DNA of 64,000 nt from contig NZ_LS422984.1 of assembly GCF_900411375.1 (NCBI RefSeq), positions 591,350 through 655,349 on the forward strand. The letters run 5' to 3'. Position numbers and translations under genes: made by a program. The stretch is from Lentilactobacillus raoultii (GTDB taxonomy: Bacteria; Bacillota; Bacilli; Lactobacillales; Lactobacillaceae). A model generated the notes under the pieces. That model made no database searches. It was not told the origin of the DNA and was given only the letters and a program-made list of their open reading frames with translations. Of this stretch, positions 50,516 through 60,361 are shown piece after piece; positions within the stretch are counted from its first letter, which is position 1, and every line of letters starts with the position of its first letter.

Positions 50516-52900
50516 ATGCAATCTTTGGCGGAAAAATTGAACCAATTAACCCCCGAAGAACTGATTAAATTAACTTCCGGCGCAGATTTTTGGCGATCGA
50601 CTGCCATTGCCAAGGCTCACATTCCCAGTTTTCGAATGAGTGACGGGCCAAATGGGTTGCGCTATCAAGCAGGTGAAGGGGATGCACTGGGAATTAATGA
50701 TAGCGTTGTCAGTACGTGTTTCCCCACGGCCAGCGCGATTGCCTGCACGTGGGATCCTGAACTGGTGGCTGAGATGGGCCGGGCAATTGGCTTGGAAGCC
50801 CGCAGTTTAAAAGTTGATATGGTCCTGGGCCCTGGCATTAATATCAAACGAAATCCGTTGTGTGGCCGTAACTTCGAGTACTTCAGTGAAGATCCATATT
50901 TAGCCGGCATGATCGGGGCTGCTTGGATTAAGGGACTGCAATCACAGGGGGTGGCCGCCTGCTTGAAGCATTTTGCAGGGAACAATCAGGAAAACGACCG
51001 GCTCTTATCGGATTCTCTGATTGATGCCACCGCCCTTCATGAGTTATATTTGGAAGCTTTTCGCATTGCTGTTCAAACGGCCCAACCGGAAGGCGTCATG
51101 TGTTCTTATAACAAGGTTAACGGGACCTATGCCAGTGACAACGCTTATTTATTAACCGACGTTTTACGCCATCAATGGCAATTTAAAGGAACGGTTGTCA
51201 CTGACTGGGGTGCATTAAATAACAAAGTGGCCAGTTTAAATGCCGGCACCGATTTGGAAATGCCATCCAGTCACAATATGTTCGATCAACAGGCGTTGGC
51301 TGCCTTAAAGGCGGGCCAGTTAAAACCCAAAGCCCTTTTTCGAGCGGCTGGAAACGTTGCTCGACTGGCTGAAACCCCTCGGCCTGAATTTAAAGGGAAT
51401 CGTCAGGATTTGCTGGCTAAGAATGGGCAGTTGGCCCAAAAGATTGAGGAACATGCAGCCGTGTTATTGAAAAATGATGATCAGATTTTGCCGCTTCAAC
51501 CCACACAAAAATTGTTGGTCGTCGGTCAGATGGCAGCGGAAACCCGGTATCAGGGCGCTGGTTCTTCCCACATTAATCCACCGGCTCACACCTCGATTTT
51601 AAAGGGGCTAACCAAAGCCGGCATTGCCTACAATTACCAGCAAGGTTACGATTTCACTAATGAAACGGCCGGGCAACTCACTGCCGCCGCGGTCACGGCC
51701 GCTAAAAAGGCGCAAACGGTTGTGGTAGTGGCTGGTTTACCTGAGAATGATGAATCGGAAGGCTTTGATCGCCAAAACATGAGCTTACCGGTTAATCAGA
51801 ATGTGTTGATTGACCGATTAGCAGCGGTCAACCCAAATATCATTGTGTTGCTGGTAGCCGGAGCACCGGTTGAATTGCCGTGGCTGGCCAAAGTTAAGGG
51901 GTTGCTCAACTTGTATTTGGGTGGCCAATACGTTGGGGATGCTGCTGCAGCAATCTTGACGGGAAAGGTCAACCCATCCGGTAAATTAGCCGAAAGCTAT
52001 CCGGCGGCCTATCAGGATGTTCCATCGGCTGAGATTTATGATCAAAATCCCCGTTCAGTTGGTTATGCTGAAAGCGTTTATGTTGGCTATCGTTATTATG
52101 AAAAAGCCAAGCAGCCGGTGGCCTTTCCGTTTGGCTTTGGGTTGAGCTACACCACTTTTAAACTGAGTGACACTAAGTTGAGTCGTGATCACATCCAAGC
52201 CGGCCAATCGGTTGACGTTACCGTTAATGTGACTAACACCGGCCACTGGGATGGTGCCGAAGTTGTTCAGGTATACGTTGGTAATTCACCTAAGCGGGCC
52301 CTGAAGCCATTAAAGGAATTGAAAGGGTTTCAGAAAGTCTTTTTAAAGGCGGGTGAAACCAAGTCGGTCACGATCACGCTGCCAACTCACGCTTTCAGTG
52401 AATGGAACGATGAGCAGCAGCGCTGGCAGCTACCGACAGCCGATAAATTTGTGATTGTGGGCATCAGTTCGGCTGAAACGTTACCACCGTTAGTCGTTCA
52501 AACGGTTGGCAAACCGTTAGCTGATAACCCACAACTACCAACTTGGTACATCACACCGATCGGCAAACCAAGCTTGGTTGATTTTACGAAAATGAGCGGG
52601 CTAACCGTTCAATCACCGATTATCCCCCGGCCCGGGCAATATACGCGGTTGAATACGCCTCGAGAATTGGGAACGCATTCATTGATTGTGCGTAAAGTGG
52701 CCGAAATTGTTAAAAAGAACATGACAAAGGGCATTTCGGATCCTAACAGTCCGGAGGCCAAGTTCATGGAAACCATTGTCATGGACACGCCACTGATTCG
52801 GCTGGCACAACAGTCCAGCGGGAAACTGTCATTGACGTTGGTCGATAAGTTGGTGGCAGTGGCCAATCGGCATTATTTTAAGGCGGTGTTTGGGTCTTAA
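50516..52900 (+). CDS. GH3 beta-glucosidase
   Basis: 794 residues from ATG 50516 (GAAGG 8 bases upstream; a TTG six codons earlier has no site). No signal peptide, so cytoplasmic. GH3 landmarks in order: 'MSDGPNGLR', 'LGPGINIKRNPLCGRNFEYF', 'KHFAGNNQENDR', nucleophile Asp230 in 'GTVVTDWGALNN', 'GTDLEMP', the second alpha/beta domain ('EHAAVLLKND', 'AGLPENDESEGFDR'), and a C-terminal fibronectin-III-like domain ('VTVNVTNTGHWDGAEVVQVY'). It hydrolyses beta-glucosides or beta-xylosides taken up from plants. In one operon with an MFS transporter. Confidence 0.93.
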   Translation: MQSLAEKLNQLTPEELIKLTSGADFWRSTAIAKAHIPSFRMSDGPNGLRYQAGEGDALGINDSVVSTCFPTASAIACTWDPELVAEMGRAIGLEARSLKVDMVLGPGINIKRNPLCGRNFEYFSEDPYLAGMIGAAWIKGLQSQGVAACLKHFAGNNQENDRLLSDSLIDATALHELYLEAFRIAVQTAQPEGVMCSYNKVNGTYASDNAYLLTDVLRHQWQFKGTVVTDWGALNNKVASLNAGTDLEMPSSHNMFDQQALAALKAGQLKPKALFRAAGNVARLAETPRPEFKGNRQDLLAKNGQLAQKIEEHAAVLLKNDDQILPLQPTQKLLVVGQMAAETRYQGAGSSHINPPAHTSILKGLTKAGIAYNYQQGYDFTNETAGQLTAAAVTAAKKAQTVVVVAGLPENDESEGFDRQNMSLPVNQNVLIDRLAAVNPNIIVLLVAGAPVELPWLAKVKGLLNLYLGGQYVGDAAAAILTGKVNPSGKLAESYPAAYQDVPSAEIYDQNPRSVGYAESVYVGYRYYEKAKQPVAFPFGFGLSYTTFKLSDTKLSRDHIQAGQSVDVTVNVTNTGHWDGAEVVQVYVGNSPKRALKPLKELKGFQKVFLKAGETKSVTITLPTHAFSEWNDEQQRWQLPTADKFVIVGISSAETLPPLVVQTVGKPLADNPQLPTWYITPIGKPSLVDFTKMSGLTVQSPIIPRPGQYTRLNTPRELGTHSLIVRKVAEIVKKNMTKGISDPNSPEAKFMETIVMDTPLIRLAQQSSGKLSLTLVDKLVAVANRHYFKAVFGS

Positions 52901-52916
52901 TGAGGGGGAATAAACA

Positions 52917-54110
52917 ATGAGACAGCAACCTAAATGGCGGCTTGCGGCCGCACTCTTATCGATTTCGGTTCTTTTAACCAGTGCCAATGCAGTTGCTGGC
53001 ACCATTCCGTTGATGGTTAAGCAATTTCCAACGGTGCCGCTAAGTCAAATCGAAAGCTTAACCACGATTCCCAGTTTAAGTGTGTTAATTTTTGTGATCC
53101 TAAGTAATCCAATTGCCAAGAAACTCGGTAATAAATTAACGGTTTTGATCGGGGTGTTGATTGTCCTGATCGCTGGTCTTATCCCAATGGTGGTTCAGTC
53201 ATTTTGGCTGATCTTAGGGTCCCGATTTCTATTGGGTGCCGGCATTGGGCTATTCAATGCGATGGCCTATAGTTTGATTAGTACCTATTATCAAGGCACA
53301 CAGCGCCAAACGATGATGGGTTACCAGGGCTCGGTCAATTCCCTGGGAAATATTTTGATGTTTCTAATTTCATCGTTTCTAATTGGTTTCGGTTGGCGCC
53401 AGGTTTACTTATATTATTTAATGGCGATTCCGGTACTGATTCTATTTTGGTGGGGTGCACCAACTGATCAACCAACCACTGAAAGTCAAACGCAGCAGCC
53501 AACCAACCAGCAACCCATCAGCTTGGGGAAACTATTGAAGGGTCGCTTGATGATTTATGCATTACTGGTTCTTTTCAGTATGATGATCATGCAGACGGTC
53601 ATTGTGAAAATTTCCGGTTTGATTTTGACAGCTGGTTACGGCAAAATTGCCGATGGCAGTATTGCATTAGCGATTTTAGGCGTTGCTAATATGATTGGTG
53701 GGACTTTGTACGGCCGCCTGTTTAAGCTAATTCATCGGTTGATTTTACCGGTGGGCTTATTAGTGGCCGCAATTGCCCTGTTTGCGCTGGCTGGTTCGAG
53801 TTCTTTAATTTTGACGTATACACTCACTGCGGTTGCTGGTCTGAGCACGTCGTTAGTAGGACCCTATCTGTTTGCGGAATCCGCGGAAATCGCCGGCAAG
53901 GGAAATGAAACCCTGGCTTCGTCAATTTTAATTGTTGGCATCAACATTGGCGTGTTCATCACACCTTATGCTTTGTCGGGCCTCAGTCGACTGATTGGCA
54001 GTGATCAACCGGCACCAATTTTGGTAGCCGTAAGTGTTGTTTTAGCGGTAATTGGGGCTTTAACATTTTGGTTGAAAGGATCGGATTCTGCTTCAATTAG
54101 TAATGATTGA
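52917..54110 (+). CDS. MFS transporter, partner of the GH3 enzyme
   Basis: 397 residues; ATG 52917 after GAGGGGG, 16 bases past the GH3 stop. Twelve membrane segments; 'LGSRFLLGAGIGLFNAMAYSLI' and 'LGNILMFLISSFLIGFGWRQVY' are MFS signatures (DHA-like). Placement suggests uptake of the glycoside or export of the released aglycone. The substrate is not readable from sequence. Confidence 0.85.
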   Translation: MRQQPKWRLAAALLSISVLLTSANAVAGTIPLMVKQFPTVPLSQIESLTTIPSLSVLIFVILSNPIAKKLGNKLTVLIGVLIVLIAGLIPMVVQSFWLILGSRFLLGAGIGLFNAMAYSLISTYYQGTQRQTMMGYQGSVNSLGNILMFLISSFLIGFGWRQVYLYYLMAIPVLILFWWGAPTDQPTTESQTQQPTNQQPISLGKLLKGRLMIYALLVLFSMMIMQTVIVKISGLILTAGYGKIADGSIALAILGVANMIGGTLYGRLFKLIHRLILPVGLLVAAIALFALAGSSSLILTYTLTAVAGLSTSLVGPYLFAESAEIAGKGNETLASSILIVGINIGVFITPYALSGLSRLIGSDQPAPILVAVSVVLAVIGALTFWLKGSDSASISND

Positions 54111-54194
54111 ATTTAGAAAATGACAAAATTGCAACTGATGGTGACATATTTGATGTCATTGCCGGCTGCAATTTTTGGTATATTTTAAAATGAA

Positions 54195-54540
54195 AAGCCA
54201 TTTTGGACAATCTTTGGACAATGTCTGGATTTTTACCCCTAAAAAGCATGCCATAATGCTATTGTGGTCAAATAGAAAACCAGCTGATGTCTTAACCTCA
54301 CTTGATGAGTGTCTCCTCCAAAAAAGTTGCGGACTTAGCTGGCTTTCTAAAGCTGACATTCTATTAATCCAAACATCCAACCTAACTTGAAATGAAAAGC
54401 TGTTGATTAATAGAAGTCATCAATGATCACTTGGCGATGATGCTGATCATCATCAATTTAGAAACGAAACGTCACTTCACCGGTGGCGTTTTTGTTTACT
54501 CTAAAATTTCAAAAAATGAAAGGAAGTTTTTTCAATGGAT
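54195..54540 (+). repeat. Conserved leader region, copy A (repeated at 57955-58295)
   Basis: The 345 bases before the first phosphoesterase gene are about 80-85% identical by eye to those before the second. Shared parts: an extended -10 (GCATGCCATAATGC), an ACCAGCT/AGCTGG stem, AATGATCACTTG and a terminator hairpin (54467-54493) ahead of the ribosome site. No gene was seen in 54111-54534; frames on both strands here are not convincing. Confidence 0.8.
54467..54493 (+). terminator. Terminator/attenuator in the phosphoesterase leader, copy A
   Basis: AAACGTCAC-ttcacc-GTGGCGTTTTT lies 42 bases before the phosphoesterase ATG. It would end a leader RNA of about 220 bases or attenuate the gene. 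Confidence 0.65.
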
Positions 54541-56856
54541 ACAACAGCAGCCCAGAATACCGCGGATGGGTATACGATTTCCGAGTCCGGAACCTTCACC
54601 TTCAATACCAATTGCCGGGTTCGGTCAACACCGGAGATGAGCGATGCCGGGTTAGCCACTTATGATGCGGGACAGTCTGTGAATTACACCAGCAAAGAAA
54701 AGAACGATAATCATTTTTGGCTAATCTATACCGGTGATGATGGGTCAACTCGGTATGTCCCATACGCCAACATTACTAAGGGCACCTATTTTGGAACGGA
54801 CTCCAATTCGGATGATCCGATTCAGGCTTCCAGCGGCGGTGATTCTGGTGGCGATTCAGGAAGCACTGGCGGTTCGGGTTCAGGTGGCGGCTCTGGTTCA
54901 ACCACGACTGGTCAATTAGGGACACTAACGGGACAGGATGGTGCAAATGTCGCGGACCAAACCGCTGATGGTACGCTATATACCACTACTGGTAACTTTA
55001 CCTTCTCAGAAAACGCCGCTGGTCGAGCTAATCCGGTGATGTCGGATTCCCATGTGGCCTCATTTAAATCTGGGGATGTCGTAGCTTATCAGGCTAAAGA
55101 AAAAAATGATGGTCATTATTGGTTACAGTATGTTTCGGGATCGGATGGGAATACGTATTACGTTCCATATGCGACGATTAATCCTTTCCGATACTACGGA
55201 ACTGATGACACTCCCGGGGATCCGGTTTATGATAATTCTTCCAGCAATTCTGGCTCGAATGGAGATAATGGTGGTGATTCGGGCTCAGGCGGTGATTCAG
55301 GTTCCGGTGGTAACTCTGGTTCGACAACTGGCTCACGACCACAAGGTGGAACCGATACGGGCACCCCAACGTTGAGTGGGGCAACACCACAATCAACCCT
55401 TGATGGTTATGAATTTCCTTCAACGGGAACTGTTTACATGGATAGCGGTGCGGCAACTCGGACGGCACCGGTATTTGATGACGACCATAAAACAGGAACT
55501 ACTCATAAATCTGGTGATAGTGTGCATTACGTAGCTAAAACTAATGGTGACAATCGGATGTGGGTCAAATTCACGGATGGCAATTATATGCCAATTGGTC
55601 AACTGGATGATTTGCCATCACATGCCGGCGAGAAAGTTAAGCAAGGCGATATTTTGTTCCACGAACAAGTTGGCTATGTTCAGGATCAAAACTACGAACA
55701 GCCGTGGCAGGATATTTGGCCATATATTCAAAATACGACAACCACTGACTGGGACAGTTCAGAAGATTCCAGTAGTATTGAAACGGAAACTGTTGACACC
55801 AGTTTTACACCATCTGCAGATGAACAAAGTCAGCTGGAAACATTTCACGGTCAAGTTAATAACTCAGCAGACATGCATGATGACGATGTTTTAATTGCTT
55901 ATATTACTGATACTCACTACGATAGCTACAAAACCCCGGCAACAGCACGGGTTCTTCACAGTATGATGCTCATGAGCTGGTATGCTAAAACTTATGGGGT
56001 TGATTTGGTTGTCCATGGTGGTGATGTGAATGATGGAGTTAAGCCTAAAGATCTTAGTGAGATTGATGTTAATCGCGCTGTTGATGCGATTAAGCTCAGT
56101 CAGCGACCATATATCATTTTGCAAGGCAATCACGATGATAATTCGGGGTATGCACGTAATATTACCCGTTATGATTCTTCACAGGTAATTGGTAATGACG
56201 ATGCATGGAATATCCGTGGCAGTCAGTGGTTAAATCGTCCAACTCAAAATAAAAATGATGGTGTTTTTGGGACTTACGACGTTCCTAACAGCAATCTAAG
56301 TATTGTTGTATTGGATGGTTTTGATCAACCGGATGAATTAGAGATCAATGGAAAAGTCGGCTTCGAATCATTTAGACATGGTTACACTCGATACGACACT
56401 GACCAACAAGCTTGGCTTCCCTCGGCACTTAACAGCATTCCAAGTGGCAATAAGGTGTTAGTGTTTAATCACATTTCGTTAAGAGGTGTCACGGGATGGA
56501 ATCAAGGCGAACGAAGTGCATTCGAGAATAATACAGTAACCAACCCAACTGGAGTAGAAGAAAGCAGCAAGATTTATAATGATTTGGTAAATTATCAAGC
56601 CAGTTCGCATAATATTCTTGGTGCGATTGTGGGGCATACCCATAAGGACGATCACACCGTAGCGGGAGGTATTCAGTTTATCCGGCAAACCTGTGCCTTG
56701 GCTGATCGTGGTGACGGTAAAGGGCAACGAACAATCGATGGTCAAGACAACAATGCTTGGACAATTCTTAGAGTTAGCCCAAGTGCTGGTACTGTTCATC
56801 AGTATCGATTTGGCTGGAGTAACGCTAGCTGGTTCTTAAGTCAATGGAGCCTTTAA
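54535..56856 (+). CDS. SH3-domain wall-binding metallophosphoesterase, copy A
   Basis: 773 residues; ATG 54535 after AAAGGAAG. No signal peptide. Three SH3_5-like wall-binding repeats (about residues 17-78, 148-215, 297-358; each with 'R..P.MSD..LA.Y..G..V.Y..KEKND.H.WL.Y'-like pattern) joined by Gly/Ser-rich linkers. The C-terminal half is a calcineurin-like phosphoesterase: 'YITDTHYDSY' (D-x-H), 'VHGGDVNDG', 'LQGNHDDNSG', 'VFNHISL', 'VGHTHKDDH'. All metal ligands are present. Substrate may be a wall polymer such as teichoic acid or a nucleotide. Convergent with an exported protein gene; the pair is duplicated downstream. Confidence 0.83.
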   Translation: MDTTAAQNTADGYTISESGTFTFNTNCRVRSTPEMSDAGLATYDAGQSVNYTSKEKNDNHFWLIYTGDDGSTRYVPYANITKGTYFGTDSNSDDPIQASSGGDSGGDSGSTGGSGSGGGSGSTTTGQLGTLTGQDGANVADQTADGTLYTTTGNFTFSENAAGRANPVMSDSHVASFKSGDVVAYQAKEKNDGHYWLQYVSGSDGNTYYVPYATINPFRYYGTDDTPGDPVYDNSSSNSGSNGDNGGDSGSGGDSGSGGNSGSTTGSRPQGGTDTGTPTLSGATPQSTLDGYEFPSTGTVYMDSGAATRTAPVFDDDHKTGTTHKSGDSVHYVAKTNGDNRMWVKFTDGNYMPIGQLDDLPSHAGEKVKQGDILFHEQVGYVQDQNYEQPWQDIWPYIQNTTTTDWDSSEDSSSIETETVDTSFTPSADEQSQLETFHGQVNNSADMHDDDVLIAYITDTHYDSYKTPATARVLHSMMLMSWYAKTYGVDLVVHGGDVNDGVKPKDLSEIDVNRAVDAIKLSQRPYIILQGNHDDNSGYARNITRYDSSQVIGNDDAWNIRGSQWLNRPTQNKNDGVFGTYDVPNSNLSIVVLDGFDQPDELEINGKVGFESFRHGYTRYDTDQQAWLPSALNSIPSGNKVLVFNHISLRGVTGWNQGERSAFENNTVTNPTGVEESSKIYNDLVNYQASSHNILGAIVGHTHKDDHTVAGGIQFIRQTCALADRGDGKGQRTIDGQDNNAWTILRVSPSAGTVHQYRFGWSNASWFLSQWSL

Positions 56857-56862
56857 TTAACA

Positions 56863-56891
56863 AAAAGGAGCCGTTTAGTGCGGCTCTCTTT
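56863..56891. terminator. Bidirectional terminator between convergent genes
   Basis: AAAGGAGCCG-tttagtg-CGGCTCTCTTT. Confidence 0.78.
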
Positions 56892-56900
56892 ACATAATGT

Positions 56901-57779
56901 TTAGTTTGGTTTGTAAGTGCTAGGATTAATGGTTGGATTAGCTGGACAAATGTAAATTTCGTATTCAAATTTATTGTGGATACTTCCAGAATTTGTATAT
57001 GTCGTAAATGATGTTGGATAACTAGCCACGCCAATGTGATAGCCAGCGTATTGTGACAAATTTGAATATTCGATTACGTTCAACGGGTCTTCGACTTGTT
57101 TTTTCAACGTATTAATATCAGCTTCTGGAACACCCCCCTTTTCCTCAAGCAACCCCTTTGGATCACCACCATATAATTTGACTAGACGTTCAGGGAAAAG
57201 TGTTGCTGAATCCTCAGGACGGTGTTCGTCAATCCAAATAGAATAGGCAGCTAAATGATCAAGTTTGGAATCCTCGGTTAATCCCGGGAAAAGTTGAATA
57301 ATTTTTTCGTTAATGCCATCTGTATCGTAATGTAAATTCATTGTTGAATCTGGTGAAGAATTGTCGTTGTTTGCGTTAGAGGAGCCATCAGAACCAGCGC
57401 TTGTGCTATCATCATTAGCTGGTTTTAAATACCCCTTCCAGATCCACCCCTGCAGTGATTGATCAGAATTAGTGACGTGATAATAGATAGAGTACATGTT
57501 TAAATTCTTTAAGTAGAGTTTTTCATGAGCATCCGTATACCAAGCCACGTTGGCGGTTTCTGTATTGTAGCCATATCGGGTCCCCAAATGTTTGGAAAAT
57601 CTGGCACCAGTGGGCGCAGTAAACGCATGACGCCCCATCGCTTTGCGCCAAATGAGTTTAACTTCATGTGAGCGTTTAGCGGAATACTGACTAGCTGCGG
57701 ATGCAGTTGGTTGAGTTGCAAATAACGTGGTAATTCCGGCTAAGGCAACTGCCAAGTCCTTAATTACTTGATGTTTCAT
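56901..57779 (-). CDS. Exported protein, constant N-terminal domain with variable C-terminus, copy A
   Basis: 292 residues; ATG 57779 with GGAGG upstream. Signal peptide (1-29, 'SAA'). Residues about 35-125 form an SH3/GW-like module ('EVKLIWRKAMGRHAFTAPTG', 'WYTDAHEKLYLKNLNMYSIYY', 'LQGWIWKGYLKP') nearly identical to that of 60362-61240. After a Ser/Asn linker, the last 130 residues ('IIQLFPGLTEDSKLDHLAAY', 'GDPKGLLEEKGGVPEADINT') have no counterpart there. No known enzyme motif. The convergent phosphoesterase suggests an immunity or modulating partner; this is inference. Confidence 0.82.
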   Translation of the reverse strand: MKHQVIKDLAVALAGITTLFATQPTASAASQYSAKRSHEVKLIWRKAMGRHAFTAPTGARFSKHLGTRYGYNTETANVAWYTDAHEKLYLKNLNMYSIYYHVTNSDQSLQGWIWKGYLKPANDDSTSAGSDGSSNANNDNSSPDSTMNLHYDTDGINEKIIQLFPGLTEDSKLDHLAAYSIWIDEHRPEDSATLFPERLVKLYGGDPKGLLEEKGGVPEADINTLKKQVEDPLNVIEYSNLSQYAGYHIGVASYPTSFTTYTNSGSIHNKFEYEIYICPANPTINPSTYKPN

Positions 57780-57954
57780 TGATTACTCGCCTCCATTGCC
57801 TATAAGTATAGCGCGGTGAGGTGTTGGTAGAAAACAAAAATTCGAATTTGAAATGGGTCAGTTTATGATCTATTACCAAAACATGTAAGAAAATATTGCG
57901 AAACCTTTAAATCAACTTGGAACTTCTGTCAAAAACCGCTTCATTTGCTGGAAT

Positions 57955-58295
57955 TAAAGCCATTTGGACAATCTTTGGACAATATCTGGATTTTTACCCC
58001 TAAAAAGCATGTCATAATGCTATTGTGGTCAAATAGAAAACCAGCTAATACTTTAACTTTACTTGATGAGTCGTCTCCTCCAAGAACTGAAGGTTTAGCT
58101 GGCTTCCTAAAGATGTCATTCTATTAATCCAAGCAACCAACCTAAATTAAAATAAAAATCTGTTGATTATATAGAAGTCATCAATGATCACTTGACGATG
58201 ATCATCATCAATTTAGAAACGAAACGTCACTTAATCGGTGGCGTTTTTGTTTACTCTAAAGCTCTAAATTATGAAAGGAAGTTTTTTCAATGGAT
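57955..58295 (+). repeat. Conserved leader region, copy B
   Basis: Counterpart of 54195-54540, including the terminator AAACGTCAC...GTGGCGTTTTT at 58222-58248. The stretch 57780-57860 upstream of the exported-protein gene also repeats at 61241-61316, so the whole two-gene unit with its flanks is duplicated. No gene is seen in 57780-58289. Confidence 0.8.
58222..58248 (+). terminator. Terminator/attenuator in the phosphoesterase leader, copy B
   Basis: Same hairpin as at 54467; the loop differs (ttaatc for ttcacc) while both stem arms are kept. Confidence 0.65.
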
Positions 58296-60254
58296 ACAAC
58301 AGCAGCACAGAACACAGCAGATGGATATTCAATTACCGAATCTGGGACTTTCACCTTTAATACCAATTGCAAGGTGCGAGCCAATCCTTTAATGAGCGAT
58401 GCCGGTTTAGCCACTTATCAATCAGGACAATCGGTGAATTACTCAGGTAAAGAAAAGAATGATGGTCACTTCTGGTTATCCTATACTGGTAGCGACGGGT
58501 CAACAGTCTACGTCCCATATGCCAACATTACTAAAGGGACCTATTTTGGAACAGATTCCAATTCGGACGATCCGATTCAGGCTTCCAGCGGTGGGGATTC
58601 AGGTGGTAACTCCGGTTCTGGTGGTGATTCAGGAAGCACTGGTGGTTCGGGTTCAGGTGGCGACTCTGGCTCAGGTGGCGCTACTGGCGGTAGTACAGGT
58701 AGCGATGGTTCCCGGCCACAAGGTGGTACTGATACTGGGACACCAACTTTTGAAAGCGAACCGATCACATCAGCGGAATTGGTTACTGCAAATATTCCGG
58801 TTCGAGGATATGTAAAGTTGGTCGATAATGGGGCTTATTCAAGAACCCAACCACTCTATTCCAGTGACAAGGTCGATCATTACAAGCAAAATGATGTTAT
58901 TCATTATTCAGCAAAAGTGCTTGCGGATGGTCGAATTTGGATTGTTGATCCCAAGGGAAACTACGTGACCCTTGGTAAAGTGTCCGCTCCACTGGCAACC
59001 AATCCGGCTACAGGTAGTCATAGCACACTTAATTACGTTGAGGATTCAAGTGCTAAGCAACCTTGGAATGATATTTGGAACTATACCAGTTCTTCGGAAG
59101 AGCATGATAAAGATGATGATAATTATTCTGATTTATCGTCACTAAGGGAAAGTCCGCAAACTGATTTGGTTCCCAGTGATGCTGAAAATGGGTTAATTAA
59201 TAAGTTGAAGGGTGATTTGGCTCAGGTTGATCAGGATAATCCAACCAAGGATGATATTCTAATTGGGTTTATCACCGATACTCACTTCAGTAGTTATAAA
59301 ACTCCCGGTACGGTTCGTGCTCTGCATCAAATCAAATTGATGAGTTACATTGCTCACGAAGTTGGTTTGGATCTTGTGGTCAATGGTGGTGATTTAAATG
59401 ATGGGGCCGCCCCGATTAATTGGGAAGAAGACGATATTAAGCGAGCAGTTGATGCAACCGCGCTTGGTCGACGACCATTCATTATTCTTCAAGGTAATCA
59501 TGATGATAATTCAGGATTTGCCCGTGACGACAACCATGACGAGAATAATGGTGAAAACGGTTATTGGCCCGATAACATCATCACGAATAGTGTGGCAAAC
59601 ACAATTCGGCTTTCCCAATTCCAGAGCTATTTAAATGTTGAACCTAATAGCAACAATGCCCTTTACGGTTCTTACAAGATTCCTAACAGTAAGGTCAACG
59701 TGATTGCTTTGGATGGATTTGACCAATCTGATGATTATGGAGACTTTGTTACTTCTCGAACTTCATTTAGACATGGCTGGACCCACTTTAGCCAAGACCA
59801 ACAAGATTGGTTAAAAACAACTCTGGATTCAATTCAAAGTGCTGGAGAAAAAGCACTTATCTTTACCCATATTATGTTCCATGGGCAAACATGGCAGAGT
59901 GGTAGCGGGGCTAATCCATTTGCGGAAGCTAAGCAAAAGGATGGCAGCTTTTATCCGAACGTTTCTGAAGGTTACAACATCAAAACCATTATTGAAAACC
60001 ATGCCGGATCAGTTATTGGTGTTTTTGGTGGCCATACTCACCGAGATGATTCCTGTGTCGAAGGTGGGGTTACCTACCTGACCACGACTTGTGCGTTACC
60101 TGATCGGGGTGACGGGCAAGATGCTCGGGTTATTAATACTGACACAGAACCAGCATTTGATATCTTGCAAATCAAACCAAGTGCTAACAAACTATTCCGG
60201 CATCGAGTTGGCTGGAGCAATTCGGGGTTGTTTGTTGATCATATTGATTTTTAA
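58290..60254 (+). CDS. SH3-domain wall-binding metallophosphoesterase, copy B
   Basis: 654 residues; ATG 58290 after AAAGGAAG. The first 100 residues are nearly identical to copy A (SH3_5 repeat 1, then Gly/Ser linker). One middle SH3 repeat is missing, so two repeats remain (second about 165-235). Phosphoesterase motifs: 'FITDTHFSSY', 'VNGGDLNDG', 'LQGNHDDNSG', 'IFTHIMF', 'GGHTHRDDS'. The catalytic domain has diverged clearly more than the N-terminus. No signal peptide. Convergent with its own exported partner gene. Confidence 0.83.
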   Translation: MDTTAAQNTADGYSITESGTFTFNTNCKVRANPLMSDAGLATYQSGQSVNYSGKEKNDGHFWLSYTGSDGSTVYVPYANITKGTYFGTDSNSDDPIQASSGGDSGGNSGSGGDSGSTGGSGSGGDSGSGGATGGSTGSDGSRPQGGTDTGTPTFESEPITSAELVTANIPVRGYVKLVDNGAYSRTQPLYSSDKVDHYKQNDVIHYSAKVLADGRIWIVDPKGNYVTLGKVSAPLATNPATGSHSTLNYVEDSSAKQPWNDIWNYTSSSEEHDKDDDNYSDLSSLRESPQTDLVPSDAENGLINKLKGDLAQVDQDNPTKDDILIGFITDTHFSSYKTPGTVRALHQIKLMSYIAHEVGLDLVVNGGDLNDGAAPINWEEDDIKRAVDATALGRRPFIILQGNHDDNSGFARDDNHDENNGENGYWPDNIITNSVANTIRLSQFQSYLNVEPNSNNALYGSYKIPNSKVNVIALDGFDQSDDYGDFVTSRTSFRHGWTHFSQDQQDWLKTTLDSIQSAGEKALIFTHIMFHGQTWQSGSGANPFAEAKQKDGSFYPNVSEGYNIKTIIENHAGSVIGVFGGHTHRDDSCVEGGVTYLTTTCALPDRGDGQDARVINTDTEPAFDILQIKPSANKLFRHRVGWSNSGLFVDHIDF

Positions 60255-60261
60255 AGTGTAA

Positions 60262-60324
60262 TAAAAAATAGGGTAGCAGGTAGAAAAGTCCGTAATGGCA
60301 GCTTTTTCTACCTGCTATTTTTAA
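60262..60324. terminator. Bidirectional terminator
   Basis: AAAATAGGGTAGCAGGTAGAAA pairs with TTTCTACCTGCTATTTTT (one bulge). Confidence 0.82.
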
Positions 60325-60361
60325 TTTGGATTCATAACTGAGTCACAGTTCTAGCTAGAAA

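Noticed and set aside
54156..54390. Frames on both strands in the phosphoesterase leader, partly conserved in copy B
   Set aside because: Stop and frame patterns differ between the copies and hairpins plus a terminator explain the conservation better.
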